Numbered from the stretch's first letter, positions 18,153 to 28,024 are shown. The stretch is 64,000 nt of DNA from Saliniradius amylolyticus (GCF_003143555.1 NZ_CP029347.1:2232001-2296000), one strand, 5' to 3'. The notes: generated by a model from the letters alone, not told the origin. Translations and numbers: made by a program.

Positions 18153-19367
18153 TTAAATAAAGTCAAACAGCGACAACTGGGTAATTCGAGAGAAGGTCGC
18201 CTGTGCAGCCTGAAGCGCCGTTTCTTCACGACTGAGCTGAGATACGGCCTCGGCATAATCCACATCTTCCACGGTGGAGCGTGCTTCTTTGGAAGAAATC
18301 AGCAAATCTTCATTAGCTCCGCGTACCGAGTCAGAGATACGCATACGACCACCGACTGCAGAGTTCGCTGCGCCAACCGCCTCAAAGCCATTCTTCAGGC
18401 CAACAGATGCGTCCGCCAATCGGTCCCGGTATTCAGCGTCAGTCAGCGTGTCGTCAGTAAGCGCATTAGCCAGGTCGTTCAGAGTCTCGGCCAGGTTTTT
18501 CTTCTCCGGCTTGTCCAGCTGAAGTTCCATGGTATCGCCCGCGACACCATTCACGGTAATTTCCATGCCTTTGTATTCAAACGCATTGCCTACTGTCACA
18601 TTCAACGTATCGTTAATACCCGATGGACTGGTAATCGTCACCTGATTGGGATTATCTATTGTTACCGTCAAGACGTTATTGGCAGGGGTTACCGGGTCAT
18701 ACTGGTTATTATGGAAGGCATCGAAGCTGCCCTGGTCGGTGATCCTGACCTGGCCTGTGACTGAACCGCCGCCGGTATCTGTCGCTGTCAGTCTTGCCAG
18801 AACATTCTCAAATACGCTGTAGCCGGACTCTCCACCTTCCACTCTGACGGTTGGCGAGAGTTGAAACTCATTCACGCCTTCATCGCCCTGGAAACTATAT
18901 TTGTTCCCGGTGGCATTAGGATCAAACTCGAACGCGGGTTTGGAGGTTTCATACCCGGCGAAAATATATTCACCGGCTGCGTTTTTGGTGTTCATCAGAT
19001 CAAACACCTGATCACGAAGCTGCCCCACCTCTATCGCGATAGCATCTCTATCCTGCTGGCCGTTCGCACCGCTACCGGCCTGCAAGGTTAATGTTTGAGC
19101 ACGCTGCACCACTTCCACCACATTGCGCATTACGGCTTCTTGCTGTTCAAGCTCTGTGGAAACGATGTCGTTATTACGCTGGTATTGTTCAATCTGCTCA
19201 ATTTGTTCGGTCAACCGGATAACTTTGGCCGAGCCGACAGGATCATCAGACGGACGCAGAATCTTTTTGCCAGACGCCAGTTGCTGTTGCAGATCGGACA
19301 ACTCGCTCTGGTTACGCAGGATATTTTGTACACTGCGATCAAATAACTGGCTGGTAGAAACTCGCAT
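18153..19367 (-). CDS. flgL: Hook-filament junction protein FlgL (HAP3)
   Basis: Second junction protein between hook and filament. The 404 residues begin MRVSTSQLFDRSVQNILRNQ, typical of FlgL. The segment QQLASGKKILRPSDDPVGSA is conserved across the flagellin/FlgL superfamily. The C-terminal helix region ends ALQAAQATFSRITQLSLFDFI. The central part (about 150-290) is the variable domain. It lies 12 bases after flgK and is followed by the flagellin gene. Confidence 0.96.
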   Translation of the reverse strand: MRVSTSQLFDRSVQNILRNQSELSDLQQQLASGKKILRPSDDPVGSAKVIRLTEQIEQIEQYQRNNDIVSTELEQQEAVMRNVVEVVQRAQTLTLQAGSGANGQQDRDAIAIEVGQLRDQVFDLMNTKNAAGEYIFAGYETSKPAFEFDPNATGNKYSFQGDEGVNEFQLSPTVRVEGGESGYSVFENVLARLTATDTGGGSVTGQVRITDQGSFDAFHNNQYDPVTPANNVLTVTIDNPNQVTITSPSGINDTLNVTVGNAFEYKGMEITVNGVAGDTMELQLDKPEKKNLAETLNDLANALTDDTLTDAEYRDRLADASVGLKNGFEAVGAANSAVGGRMRISDSVRGANEDLLISSKEARSTVEDVDYAEAVSQLSREETALQAAQATFSRITQLSLFDFI

Positions 19368-19379
19368 CGTCTAAATCCA

Positions 19380-21515
19380 CTATCTTACTGAGTTTAGTAT
19401 AGCATCAAAGGTTGACTGAGCCGCAGACAGAATTCGTGCCGAAGCGGCATAGGCCTGTTGGAATCGTACCAAATTGGCCGCCTCTTCATCCAGGTTCACC
19501 CCGGACACCGCCTGGAAGTTATCTTCCGACTGTCTGAACAATGCCTCAGTCGCCTTTCTCTTTATATCGGCCGAAGATGTCTTTTCTCCAACGGTGGATA
19601 CCATATCCGCATAGTCTCCATGAAAAGATGTGCCATTGAGATCCTGATCGAAGGGGCGTGACGCATCCTGACGAATAATACTGGTATTTTGAATATCGGC
19701 CAGTTCCAGACCATTACGGTTATCTTTAACACCCTCGGCATTGTAACCGATGGTAAAGGTATCTCCTGCTTTAGGCACGCCCTCCATACTGAGATCATAG
19801 CCCGGATAGTCAGTTTGAGTAGCATCATAGGGCCAGGCCGGACCCGCTCCGGTGGTACGGGCCTGATCGATAAGATTGTTAAGATTCGATGCCCCTGTGA
19901 CAGTCGTTACCAAGGTGCCAGCACTATCGTAGACTTCATAGGAGTCGGCCGCCGTAAAACGAATTTCAGCAGGCGCACCGACCGCTGTGCCCGGAGCCTG
20001 CCCAGGCGCGTCGATACTGAATACGTTCGCCGTCTCATTGAAACCTGACTGTTCCGTCCCCGCTGTATCAAGAGAGGTGTTGGTCACATCGGTGGATTTA
20101 ACCACCGCTGAACCCAGATTGTCGGCACCACTTTCCACCTTGATGGGAGAAGCGAAAGCCAGATCCTCACCGCGGATAATTGCCATCCCCACATCTTCAA
20201 CGATGTTCTTTGTGGGCCGGACCAAGAACTGGTCGTCAACGGCGTAATTACCCGTATTCGGTAATTCAAACTCCAAGCCGTCCACGCTCCCGGAAAAGTT
20301 GCCCGGCCCCTTGGTGATGGTATCAGTAAACGTGATGGGGTTTCCCGCAGTATCCAACACAGCGCTGCCATCGGGGTTAAGCACCTCTATTGTGACATCG
20401 AAGCTGGCACCATTATCAACATCCAGTGTTACCTGATAATCCCGGTCGGTAAGATTGGTGGCTTCACCATCGATAATCCGGGCGTTTATACTGGCAGTAG
20501 GGTCGTTATTATCCCGAAATGATAACCCTTGCACGACCGGCAGAGTAAAGATATCACTGCCCAGCTGACCATCCAGGTCCATGCCCAGGTTATTCTGTTC
20601 ATTCATCGCATCGGCAAAGCCGAGCGTCATTTGCCCCAGCTCTCGTTGCGTCACGGCCAATACGTCATCCCGAAAGCGATATAAGGCTCCCATTTTTCCA
20701 CCCAACTGGGTTTCAGCCACGTTTAAGCTGGTGCCCTTATCCGCCACATTAAGCTGCAGGGTCCGTCTACTGACATCAGGATCACCCGCCATTTGCAGGA
20801 TGTTAAAAGACCCATCTTCCAGTACCAGTGACTCACCGGTGGACAAGTTGATAGCGGTGGTATCGTCAGCCAGCCGACGAGTCTCGATACTCATGATTTC
20901 GGCCAGTTTATCCACCGCCTTATCCCGTTCATTGAGCAGCGTCCCTGGTTCCTCATAGCGGTTTGCGGCACGCGTATCGCGGATTTGCTGGTTTAGATCG
21001 GCAATGTTCTTAATCAGGTCGTTGGCTTCTCGCACCACCGAGTCCATTTCAAGGTTCAGCTCTTTTTCGGTCTGCGACATAAAACTGTCTAAGCGGTTCG
21101 CCTGAGACAAGAAGGTTTCCATTTCGCCCAATACCAGATTGCGGGATGCGACATTAGAGGGTTCATCGACAGCGGTTTGAATGGCATCGAACACCCGGCT
21201 CATGCTGGAAGAAAGGCTATTGGCCTCGCTGCCCAGCACATCGTCGAGCCGACTCAGGCGATTAAAAAAGGTTTCCGCCTCGGCAAAGCTACTGGTGTCT
21301 CTGCGCAGTTGGTTCTGGGTGAAAATATCCAGAACCCGGGAGGTTTCTCCGCGTCCCACTCCACCGGTAAGCTGAGAACGAAACTCGGTGGTTTCACGCA
21401 CGTAGCCCTCGGTATTAACATTGGAAATATTATGACCGGTGGTCTCGAGCAACTTAGTGTTAGCCCGGATGCCACTGCTTGCGATGGAATATAGATCAGC
21501 CGTTCTGATGGTCAC
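19380..21515 (-). CDS. flgK: Hook-filament junction protein FlgK (HAP1)
   Basis: First junction protein added on the hook tip. The 711 residues are longer than Salmonella FlgK (553) because of an enlarged middle region (about 330-590). The N-terminus has the rod/hook family motif LYSIASSGIRANTKLLETTGHNISNVNTEG split across residues 7-37. The C-terminus has the conserved GVNLDEEAANLVRFQQAYAA and AQSTFDAILN. It lies 18 bases after flgJ. Confidence 0.96.
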   Translation of the reverse strand: MTIRTADLYSIASSGIRANTKLLETTGHNISNVNTEGYVRETTEFRSQLTGGVGRGETSRVLDIFTQNQLRRDTSSFAEAETFFNRLSRLDDVLGSEANSLSSSMSRVFDAIQTAVDEPSNVASRNLVLGEMETFLSQANRLDSFMSQTEKELNLEMDSVVREANDLIKNIADLNQQIRDTRAANRYEEPGTLLNERDKAVDKLAEIMSIETRRLADDTTAINLSTGESLVLEDGSFNILQMAGDPDVSRRTLQLNVADKGTSLNVAETQLGGKMGALYRFRDDVLAVTQRELGQMTLGFADAMNEQNNLGMDLDGQLGSDIFTLPVVQGLSFRDNNDPTASINARIIDGEATNLTDRDYQVTLDVDNGASFDVTIEVLNPDGSAVLDTAGNPITFTDTITKGPGNFSGSVDGLEFELPNTGNYAVDDQFLVRPTKNIVEDVGMAIIRGEDLAFASPIKVESGADNLGSAVVKSTDVTNTSLDTAGTEQSGFNETANVFSIDAPGQAPGTAVGAPAEIRFTAADSYEVYDSAGTLVTTVTGASNLNNLIDQARTTGAGPAWPYDATQTDYPGYDLSMEGVPKAGDTFTIGYNAEGVKDNRNGLELADIQNTSIIRQDASRPFDQDLNGTSFHGDYADMVSTVGEKTSSADIKRKATEALFRQSEDNFQAVSGVNLDEEAANLVRFQQAYAASARILSAAQSTFDAILNSVR

Positions 21516-21533
21516 CTTGTCTCTCCCGCTCCG

Positions 21534-22523
21534 TTATGGAAGCAGCTGCGTTGGATGGTGCGCAGAGTCTGCACCACCACTGTGTTGGTTATTGCCGCCA
21601 TTGAGAATGTCACTGTTAAGCACTTTCAATACCTTGTTCGCATAATCTGGATCGGTCGCATAACCGGCTTTCTGCAACTCGTGAAAGTAGGCCTCCGGAT
21701 TATCACTCATCCTCACGGCCTTAGCATATCTCGGATTCTGCTCCACAAACTGAGCGTAGTCTTCAAATGACTCGGCAAAGGAGCCATAAGCGCGAAATGG
21801 CGCTTTTTGTGTACTCGCAACGCCGTTGTCGAACTCGAGCGTATTGACGACAGCCTTGTCCCCTTTCCATCCGTTATCGGCCTTGATGCCAAACAAATTA
21901 TGACTATTTTTTCCTGGCCCCATGTGGATCATGTGCTGACCCCAACCTGTTTCCAGCGCCGCCTGTGCCACCAAAGCCTTGGGATCGAGCCCTAATTTAT
22001 CGGCCACCTTTTCTGCCTGAGGCAACAGGGCTGCCACGAACTCATCCGGCGATGCAAAGGCCGAATCTTTATGAGCCGGCTGTGAGCGCGGCCCCAACAC
22101 ACGGGCCTGGGCCTGTTCGGTGGCCTCAAGTCGATTTCGGTTCATGGACGACAAGTTGCCATCGTCCCGGACAAAACTGGCTGGCGTGTAACCTTCAGGG
22201 TTGCCCAGTTGCTGAACAATCAGGTCCGCCAATCCAACGCTGCCTTTGGAGGACAGGTCCGAGGCGAGCTGTTTATCGTACATGTCCTGATAGTACTTAA
22301 CCTGCCTTGAATTGAGAGGGCTGTCGTCATCTTCAAGAACGGCGTTGGCATCGCGCATGGACTTGAGCATCATCCCTAAAAATATAGACTCAAACTGCTT
22401 GGCTGCCTGGTCCAGGGCCTTATCGTTACCCTCCAATGCCGCCTGACGCAAGTTGTTCAATGACTTAAGGTCATAGACGTTTTGCGCCTGGTTCAGTTGG
22501 TCACTGGTGATACGACTTTCCAT
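21534..22523 (-). CDS. flgJ: FlgJ: rod-capping protein with peptidoglycan hydrolase domain
   Basis: Assembles the rod and cuts peptidoglycan to let it through. I choose ATG at 22523 (329 residues, MESRITSDQLNQ): AGGGCGAGG precedes it and it lies 10 bases after the flgI stop, whereas the longer frame would run into flgI. The N-terminal rod-scaffold domain (about 35-105) contains FLGMMLKSMRDAN. The C-terminal glucosaminidase domain (about 165-310) contains AQAALETGWGQHMI with the catalytic Glu, and NLFGIKA. The two-domain form is usual for gammaproteobacteria. Confidence 0.95.
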   Translation of the reverse strand: MESRITSDQLNQAQNVYDLKSLNNLRQAALEGNDKALDQAAKQFESIFLGMMLKSMRDANAVLEDDDSPLNSRQVKYYQDMYDKQLASDLSSKGSVGLADLIVQQLGNPEGYTPASFVRDDGNLSSMNRNRLEATEQAQARVLGPRSQPAHKDSAFASPDEFVAALLPQAEKVADKLGLDPKALVAQAALETGWGQHMIHMGPGKNSHNLFGIKADNGWKGDKAVVNTLEFDNGVASTQKAPFRAYGSFAESFEDYAQFVEQNPRYAKAVRMSDNPEAYFHELQKAGYATDPDYANKVLKVLNSDILNGGNNQHSGGADSAHHPTQLLP

Positions 22524-22533
22524 ACCTCGCCCT

Positions 22534-23649
22534 CTAAATAACGATGAGTTGGCCTTGCAATGCGCCTGCCTGGCGCAAAGCTTCAAGAATGGCCATCAAG
22601 TCACCCGGGGCAGCACCTACTTCATTCACCGCCCGCACTAATTCGTCCAGACTCACACCCGGATCGAACTTAAACATACGGCTATCATCCAATGCTACAT
22701 CCACCACCGACTGGTTAGTCACTACCGTTTCTCCCTCCGCCAGCGCGTTAGGCTGAGCTACCTGCTGGGTCTCGGAGATCGTGACTGTCAGTCCACCATG
22801 GGTGACCGCCGCAGGAGATAAACGTACATCTTTACCAATAACAATGGTCCCTGTGCGACTGTTGATCACCACGCGTGCCGGCGCATCGGCGGGTTCGAAA
22901 GTGAAGTTTTCCAAGGCCGACATAAAGCCCACGCGCTGCCCCACATCTCTGGGCGCCGACACTCTCACCGAGGCTGCATCAATAGGTTTTGCGATGGTGT
23001 GCCCTTTTTTCGGATCGGCCCCCAGTTTTCTGTTAATGGCATCGGCCAGGCGCTTGGCGGTAGTAAAGTCCGGATAGTTAAGGTTTAGGGTCAGGTAGTC
23101 GTTCTGCATAAAACCGCTGGCCACTTCTCGCTCCACGGTGGCGCCATTGGGGATACGACCCACCGTGGGAGTATTCGCAACAATTCGAGATCCATCGGCG
23201 CCTTCGGCACCAAAGCCACTCACCACCAGGCTGCCCTGAGCCATGGCATAGATTTTCCCATCCACGCCTTTTAAGAGCGTCTGCAACAAGGTTCCGCCCC
23301 GCAAGCTGTCAGCCTCTCCGATTGAAGAAACGGTCACGTCAATTTTCTGACCCGGCTTGATGAAAGGCGGTAACTCGGCGTGTACTGCAACTGCGGCGAC
23401 ATTTTTTATCTTGGGCTTCAGGGTTGAAGGCATAGTTATGCCAAAGTTTGCCAGCATGGTGCGAAAGCTCTGTTCGGTAAACGGGCTCTGCTCGCCGGTA
23501 CCCGGCAGACCCACCACCAGGCCATAGCCCACCAATTGGTTGCTACGAACCCCTTGGACAGAAGCAACATCTTTAATTCGTTGCGCCGCTTCCTGCCCAA
23601 AACTTACGAGCAGTAGCACAGACAAGAGTATGACTTGAGCGTATTTCAT
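22534..23649 (-). CDS. flgI: Flagellar P-ring protein FlgI
   Basis: Periplasmic protein forming the bushing in the peptidoglycan layer. The 371 residues start with a Sec signal ([18 protein letters not shown]). Conserved motifs follow: [32 protein letters not shown], and the ending [20 protein letters not shown] with [15 protein letters not shown]. Length is typical. It lies 9 bases after flgH in the flgF-L unit. Confidence 0.97.
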   Translation of the reverse strand: MKYAQVILLSVLLLVSFGQEAAQRIKDVASVQGVRSNQLVGYGLVVGLPGTGEQSPFTEQSFRTMLANFGITMPSTLKPKIKNVAAVAVHAELPPFIKPGQKIDVTVSSIGEADSLRGGTLLQTLLKGVDGKIYAMAQGSLVVSGFGAEGADGSRIVANTPTVGRIPNGATVEREVASGFMQNDYLTLNLNYPDFTTAKRLADAINRKLGADPKKGHTIAKPIDAASVRVSAPRDVGQRVGFMSALENFTFEPADAPARVVINSRTGTIVIGKDVRLSPAAVTHGGLTVTISETQQVAQPNALAEGETVVTNQSVVDVALDDSRMFKFDPGVSLDELVRAVNEVGAAPGDLMAILEALRQAGALQGQLIVI

Positions 23650-23658
23650 TATCGACTC

Positions 23659-24336
23659 CTAAAATGGCCACCAGCTTGAATCAAAGAACCGGGTCAGCCA
23701 GCCCTTTTCCTGTGCCCGGGCGAAACTGCCAGTGCCACTGTACTGAATTCGTGCGTTGGCCACTTTGGAAGACACCACTTCATTGTCCGGACTAATATCA
23801 GCCGAACGCACTATCCCAGTAAGTCGGATAAACTCATCCCCATTGTTGATGGTCATCCATTTTTCCCCTCGCACCACCAGATTTTGATTGGGCAAGACCT
23901 TCATCACTGTCACTGAGATGTTACCGAATAAATTGTTATTCTGACTGGTGCTGGCATTACCACTGAAATCATTCGACGAGTCCACACCAAGCTGCAAAGA
24001 GTTGCCACCAATGGTCACGTTGTTGCCGTTAAGTCCGGTGATAGGATCCAAGTCCACGCCGCTTTCTTTACTCGTGCTGGTCTGAGCCGACTTGCTGGCA
24101 GTGGTATTCTCCTGCAACACCACGGTTATGATATCGCCGACACGGCGCGCTTTAACATCGGAATACAGGCTGTTGGCCGTGGCCTGGGAGAAGATGGAAC
24201 CATCTTTAGCCAGCCGCTCTCTGGGCATATCCGGTGTGACAGGGGCATAGCTGGGATCGTCCGGAACCGGAGTACGCTGGGCGGTGGACATACAACCTCC
24301 CAAAAAGAGTGCCAGTGCAATAACCGAGATACGCAT
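23659..24336 (-). CDS. flgH: Flagellar L-ring lipoprotein FlgH
   Basis: Outer-membrane lipoprotein forming the L-ring. I choose ATG at 24336 (225 residues, MRISVIALALFLGGC), which has GGAG seven bases upstream. The ATG at 24354 overlaps the flgG stop (TAATG) but lacks a ribosome site. The lipobox LGGC places the acylated Cys at residue 15. Conserved regions: SIFSQATANSLYSDVKARRV, DIITVVLQENTTASKSA and NLVVRGEKWMTINNGDEFIR. The protein ends FDSSWWPF. Confidence 0.95.
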   Translation of the reverse strand: MRISVIALALFLGGCMSTAQRTPVPDDPSYAPVTPDMPRERLAKDGSIFSQATANSLYSDVKARRVGDIITVVLQENTTASKSAQTSTSKESGVDLDPITGLNGNNVTIGGNSLQLGVDSSNDFSGNASTSQNNNLFGNISVTVMKVLPNQNLVVRGEKWMTINNGDEFIRLTGIVRSADISPDNEVVSSKVANARIQYSGTGSFARAQEKGWLTRFFDSSWWPF

Positions 24337-24353
24337 CGCCTTACTCCCCAGCA

Positions 24354-25142
24354 TTAAAGCTGTTGTACGATCTGGCCAAGCATCTGATCCACCGATGAAA
24401 TCACTTTGGAGTTCATCTCATACAGACGCTGACTCTCGATCAGATTAACCAGTTCTTCGGTCACGTTGACGTTGGAGGTTTCCAGGCTGCCCTGATGGAT
24501 ACTTCCAAGCCCTTCTAGGCCAGGAATGCCTTGCTGAGGCGCACCACTGGACGCGGTTTCAACATACAAGTTTTGACCAATGGGCTGCAGACCGGTGGGG
24601 TTCACAAAATCAGAAATGTTAATCTGACCCAACACCACAGGCTCGGCCTGACCTTGCACCGCAGCAGACACCTCACCATCCTGAGAAATGGAAATTTGCG
24701 TTGCATCCTCTGGCACCTGAATGGCAGGCTGCAGCAGAAATCCGGCCCCCGGTGTCACGATCTGACCTTGATCATTCAAGGTAAACTGGCCGTTGCGCGA
24801 GTATGCAATGGTGCCGTCAGGCTGCAGGATCTCGAAAAAACCCCGTCCCTGAATAGACATATCCAGCGCGTTTTCCGTGCTCTGTAAATTACCCTGAGTA
24901 AAGGCCTTTTGAGTGGCGACCACTTTACTGCCTGCCCCCAGCATCAGACCAGACGGACGCTCGGTATCGGCCGAGGAACGTCCGCCCGGCTGATTGATAT
25001 TTTGATACAGTAAGTCTTCAAAGATCGCCCGACCCTTCTTAAAGCCTACTGTACTGGCGTTCGCCAGGTTGTTTGAAATGACCGACACATCTGTTTGTGC
25101 CGCATCTAATCCCGTTTTACCTACCCACAATGCCGGATGCAT
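24354..25142 (-). CDS. flgG: Distal rod protein FlgG
   Basis: Builds the distal rod that passes through the P and L rings. The 262 residues start MHPALWVGKTGLDAAQTDVS and carry SNNLANASTVGFKKGRA, the rod/hook N-terminal signature. The specific GLMLGAGSKVVATQKAFTQG and the C-terminal SNVNVTEELVNLIESQRLYE support FlgG over FlgF. Its stop overlaps the upstream flgH start codon by one base. Confidence 0.97.
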   Translation of the reverse strand: MHPALWVGKTGLDAAQTDVSVISNNLANASTVGFKKGRAIFEDLLYQNINQPGGRSSADTERPSGLMLGAGSKVVATQKAFTQGNLQSTENALDMSIQGRGFFEILQPDGTIAYSRNGQFTLNDQGQIVTPGAGFLLQPAIQVPEDATQISISQDGEVSAAVQGQAEPVVLGQINISDFVNPTGLQPIGQNLYVETASSGAPQQGIPGLEGLGSIHQGSLETSNVNVTEELVNLIESQRLYEMNSKVISSVDQMLGQIVQQL

Positions 25143-25171
25143 AAGCTACCTCCAGTTATTCAGTCAGCCCG

Positions 25172-25915
25172 TTAAAGGATCCGCATCAGCATATTGCCCT
25201 GCTGATCCAAGTCTTCGGCCTGCTTCATTAATTTCACCTGCATCTCATAATGACGCTGCAGGTTGATCATACTCACCATTTCTTCGACCGTGTTGACATT
25301 GCTGCCCTCTAGCATGCCCGAGCGTAAAGACACATTAGGATCAACATCGGCCACATCTCCACTCTTCAAGCGGAATAAACCATCTTTCCCTCGCTCCATG
25401 ACATCATCGCCAGGGTTCACCATCTTAATCTGACCGACCTGAACCAACACATCTTCAGGTGCGCCTCTGGGCCGTATAGATATGGTTCCGTCATTGGCTA
25501 TCTGAAACTTGTCCAGAGGCAAAGGCACGACAACCGGGCCAGCATCACCAATCACCATATTACCGTGACCATCTTCCAGCACACCCTGAGCAGACAACTT
25601 CAGATTGCCGGCTCTGGTATAGGCTTCTTCACCGTTTTGGTCCTGAACGCTGAACCAACCTTTACCCTGGATGGCAATGTCTAAATCACGGTCGGTTTTG
25701 ATCATGGCGCCGCCTTCCATATCGGACCCCGGACTCTCGGTCATGGCAAACACACGAGTGGGGAGCCCCTCGCCAAAGGCGGGCATGGCACGGGCTTGCT
25801 CCAACTGGGCCTTAAAGCCCGTAGTCTGTGCATTAGCCAGGTTATTGGCTCGCAGCTGGGTCGCATGCAAGTCTTGCTTGGCTCCGCTGGCGGCAATATA
25901 AAGCATTTTATCCAT
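25172..25915 (-). CDS. flgF: Proximal rod protein FlgF
   Basis: Rod subunit below FlgG. I choose ATG at 25915 (247 residues, MDKMLYIAASGAKQDLHATQ). The earlier in-frame ATG at 25948 would lie at or before the transcription start predicted from the sigma-54 element. The rod signature LRANNLANAQTTGFKAQLEQ and the C-terminal EGSNVNTVEEMVSMINLQRH are present. It heads the flgFGHIJKL unit. flgBCDE, normally upstream, are absent here, and ppiD takes that place. Confidence 0.95.
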   Translation of the reverse strand: MDKMLYIAASGAKQDLHATQLRANNLANAQTTGFKAQLEQARAMPAFGEGLPTRVFAMTESPGSDMEGGAMIKTDRDLDIAIQGKGWFSVQDQNGEEAYTRAGNLKLSAQGVLEDGHGNMVIGDAGPVVVPLPLDKFQIANDGTISIRPRGAPEDVLVQVGQIKMVNPGDDVMERGKDGLFRLKSGDVADVDPNVSLRSGMLEGSNVNTVEEMVSMINLQRHYEMQVKLMKQAEDLDQQGNMLMRIL

Positions 25916-25955
25916 GACAAATTCTTGACTGTTGGAGAACGATGTCAAATAAAAT

Positions 25956-25970
25956 GCAAGGCTTATGCCA
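25956..25970 (-). promoter_or_regulatory. Sigma-54 (-24/-12) promoter of flgFGHIJKL
   Basis: The minus strand reads TTTGGCAT-AAGCC-TTGCATTT, a near-perfect -24/-12 element (GGCAT for GGCAC). The expected transcription start is near 25945, about 30 bases before the flgF ATG at 25915. Confidence 0.85.
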
Positions 25971-26031
25971 AATTAGAAATTTTCTTGCGGTATAGAATAG
26001 AAAGGCGTTACTACCTGGGGAAGGTAAAGCA

Positions 26032-26055
26032 GGACTGAGCCAGGAGGCTCAGTCC
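26032..26055 (-). terminator. Terminator-like hairpin after ppiD
   Basis: Perfect 10-base stem (GGACTGAGCC / GGCTCAGTCC) with loop AGGA, just past the ppiD stop. On the minus strand it is followed by TGCTTTACC, a weak T-run, so termination may be partial. Confidence 0.65.
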
Positions 26056-26067
26056 CAGAAGGTCAGT

Positions 26068-27957
26068 TTAGCTGTCCTCTGACAGTTGATAGTACTCGAT
26101 GTCTGCCTTCGCCTTTAAGGCTTCAATCATCGCCGAGTAAGTGGTTTGCCCTTTCTGGCCTGCCAGACGCTCACGAATCATCGACAGCATCTGCTCATCA
26201 GAGGCCTGTGACTGATGCACCTGATTCAACTTCACCAGAGCAGCGCCTTCCTGGACAGTCGCAACATCCAGGTTCTGGTCTGCTTCAGGAGACAGGCTAA
26301 ATGCCGTATTGACGATCGAAGGGGCCACCTCGCCGTTTTGGCGAGCAACGTTTTGATGTTGTTGCCACTCCAGTCCCTTTTCAGCCAATTGCTGCTGACG
26401 CGCTTCAGCTTCCATCGAAATCAGGGACTCAGTCCAATCCAGTGCTGCCTGCTGAGCCTTTTCGGCCAGTAGGTTCTCGCGAATCTCATCACTAACTTCT
26501 TCCAGAGCCTTGGTACGCTCTGGCAGATAGTCATCCACCCGCAATACCAGAATCTGACCATCGTCCAGTTCGATAATATCGCTGTTGACCCGTTCTTCAA
26601 CTAACTCCGCTGAAAAGGCTCGCTCTAGAACGGAAGCCTGACTGATTGGCTCCGGAGCGTCGGCACGACTGAACAACTTGGTCGTTTCAATGGGCTGTCC
26701 GGCAATGGCAGCAACTTCGTCAAGGTTATCCGGCATTTCGAAGGCCACCTGAGCCATTTCTTGCTGAAGGTCATAGAAACGTTGTTCGGCTTTTTGCTCC
26801 TGCACCGCCTGTTTAACCTCGTCTTTCACCTCAGCCAGTTCCTGAACCTGCTCGGGTTTAATGTCGGTGACCTTGATCAAATGGAAGCCAAACTCGGTTT
26901 CCACCACGTCACTGACCTGTCCCTTCTCTAGGGCAAAAGCTGCCTGTTCAAACTCAGGCGCCATTACATCACGACCAAACCAATCCAGATCACCGCCATT
27001 CTCAGCACTAAAGGTATCGGCAGAGTGCTGCTTAGCCAAATCAGCAAAGCTAGCGCCTTGCTCCAACTCTTTCAGCAAAGACTCAGCCTGTTGCTGAGCA
27101 TCGGACTTATCATCACCAAACTCAATAAGAATATGGGCGGCACGCACCTGTTTCTCGCTGCGATACTGAGACTGGTTCTGCTCATAATAGCTACTAAGCT
27201 CTTCCTCAGTCACATCAATATCCCCCGCCAGCTGCTCCATGGAGAGAGTCACGTAACGCAGAGCCACTTTTTCCGGTGTGTCATATTGGCTCAGGTTGGT
27301 TTGATAATGGTTAGCCACTTCCTGCTCAGACACCGAGACCGCATCCTTGAATTGCTCCGCTGGCACTGTCACATAAGCCAGGTCACGCGTCTGCTGCTGC
27401 AATTGTAATAAGCGCCGGGCTTCCCCTTCGAGCACAAACTCGGTACCCATGACCGCCTCGACCAACTGCCGGCGGGTCATGTCCTTACGCATCAGATCGC
27501 GAAAGCCGCTGGGTTGCAGGCCAGATTGACGCAGTACGGCAAGATAGCGGTCGTTGTTAAAGCTACCGCCCACCTGAAACTCCGGCATGGCAAGAATGGA
27601 CTGCTTAATCTCTTCGTCGCTCACTCTCAGCCCCATGTCCCGGGCGGTCTGCTCCATTAGGGTCTCGGCCACCAGTCTGTCTAGCAGGTTACGACGAAAG
27701 TTTTTCATGTAATCGCTATCACTCATTAACTGACTGAAAGCATCGCCGTATTGCTGCTCCATCCGAGCACGCTCATTTTGGTAAGCTTGCTCTAAGCGAG
27801 ATTGGGTGATCTCTGTACCATTTACCGCCGCAACAGGTTGATCGGTGTTTGTGGTCAGATAGCTGCCGATGCCAGCCAGGGCAAAGGTTAAGATCACTAA
27901 TACCAGGATCGCTCTGGCCCAGAAACCCTGTGATCCTTCTCTGATTCTTTCTAACAT
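26068..27957 (-). CDS. ppiD: Periplasmic folding chaperone PpiD (parvulin-like)
   Basis: Membrane-anchored periplasmic chaperone at the Sec translocon. The 629 residues have a cytoplasmic N-terminus (MLERIREGSQGFWAR) and one membrane helix (about 15-37, AILVLVILTFALAGIGSYL). A SurA_N-type chaperone region follows, with one parvulin rotamase domain (about 265-360; KQVRAAHILIEF and EFGFHLIKV). A C-terminal helical domain completes it. The order lon-hupB-ppiD is the standard gammaproteobacterial one. A -10-like TATAAT lies about 60 bases upstream. Confidence 0.95.
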   Translation of the reverse strand: MLERIREGSQGFWARAILVLVILTFALAGIGSYLTTNTDQPVAAVNGTEITQSRLEQAYQNERARMEQQYGDAFSQLMSDSDYMKNFRRNLLDRLVAETLMEQTARDMGLRVSDEEIKQSILAMPEFQVGGSFNNDRYLAVLRQSGLQPSGFRDLMRKDMTRRQLVEAVMGTEFVLEGEARRLLQLQQQTRDLAYVTVPAEQFKDAVSVSEQEVANHYQTNLSQYDTPEKVALRYVTLSMEQLAGDIDVTEEELSSYYEQNQSQYRSEKQVRAAHILIEFGDDKSDAQQQAESLLKELEQGASFADLAKQHSADTFSAENGGDLDWFGRDVMAPEFEQAAFALEKGQVSDVVETEFGFHLIKVTDIKPEQVQELAEVKDEVKQAVQEQKAEQRFYDLQQEMAQVAFEMPDNLDEVAAIAGQPIETTKLFSRADAPEPISQASVLERAFSAELVEERVNSDIIELDDGQILVLRVDDYLPERTKALEEVSDEIRENLLAEKAQQAALDWTESLISMEAEARQQQLAEKGLEWQQHQNVARQNGEVAPSIVNTAFSLSPEADQNLDVATVQEGAALVKLNQVHQSQASDEQMLSMIRERLAGQKGQTTYSAMIEALKAKADIEYYQLSEDS

Positions 27958-28018
27958 TGTGACTTCTTTACTCCGGATTCGATGCCAAGAGCCGGTGGCT
28001 CCCCTTAAACGAGCGCGG

Positions 28019-28024
28019 ATTATA
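28019..28024 (-). promoter_or_regulatory. Probable -10 box of ppiD
   Basis: Perfect TATAAT on the minus strand, with only a weak -35 at 17 bases (TTCCCT). The ppiD leader downstream contains a small hairpin, GAGCC-ACC-GGCTC (27991-28003). Confidence 0.45.
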
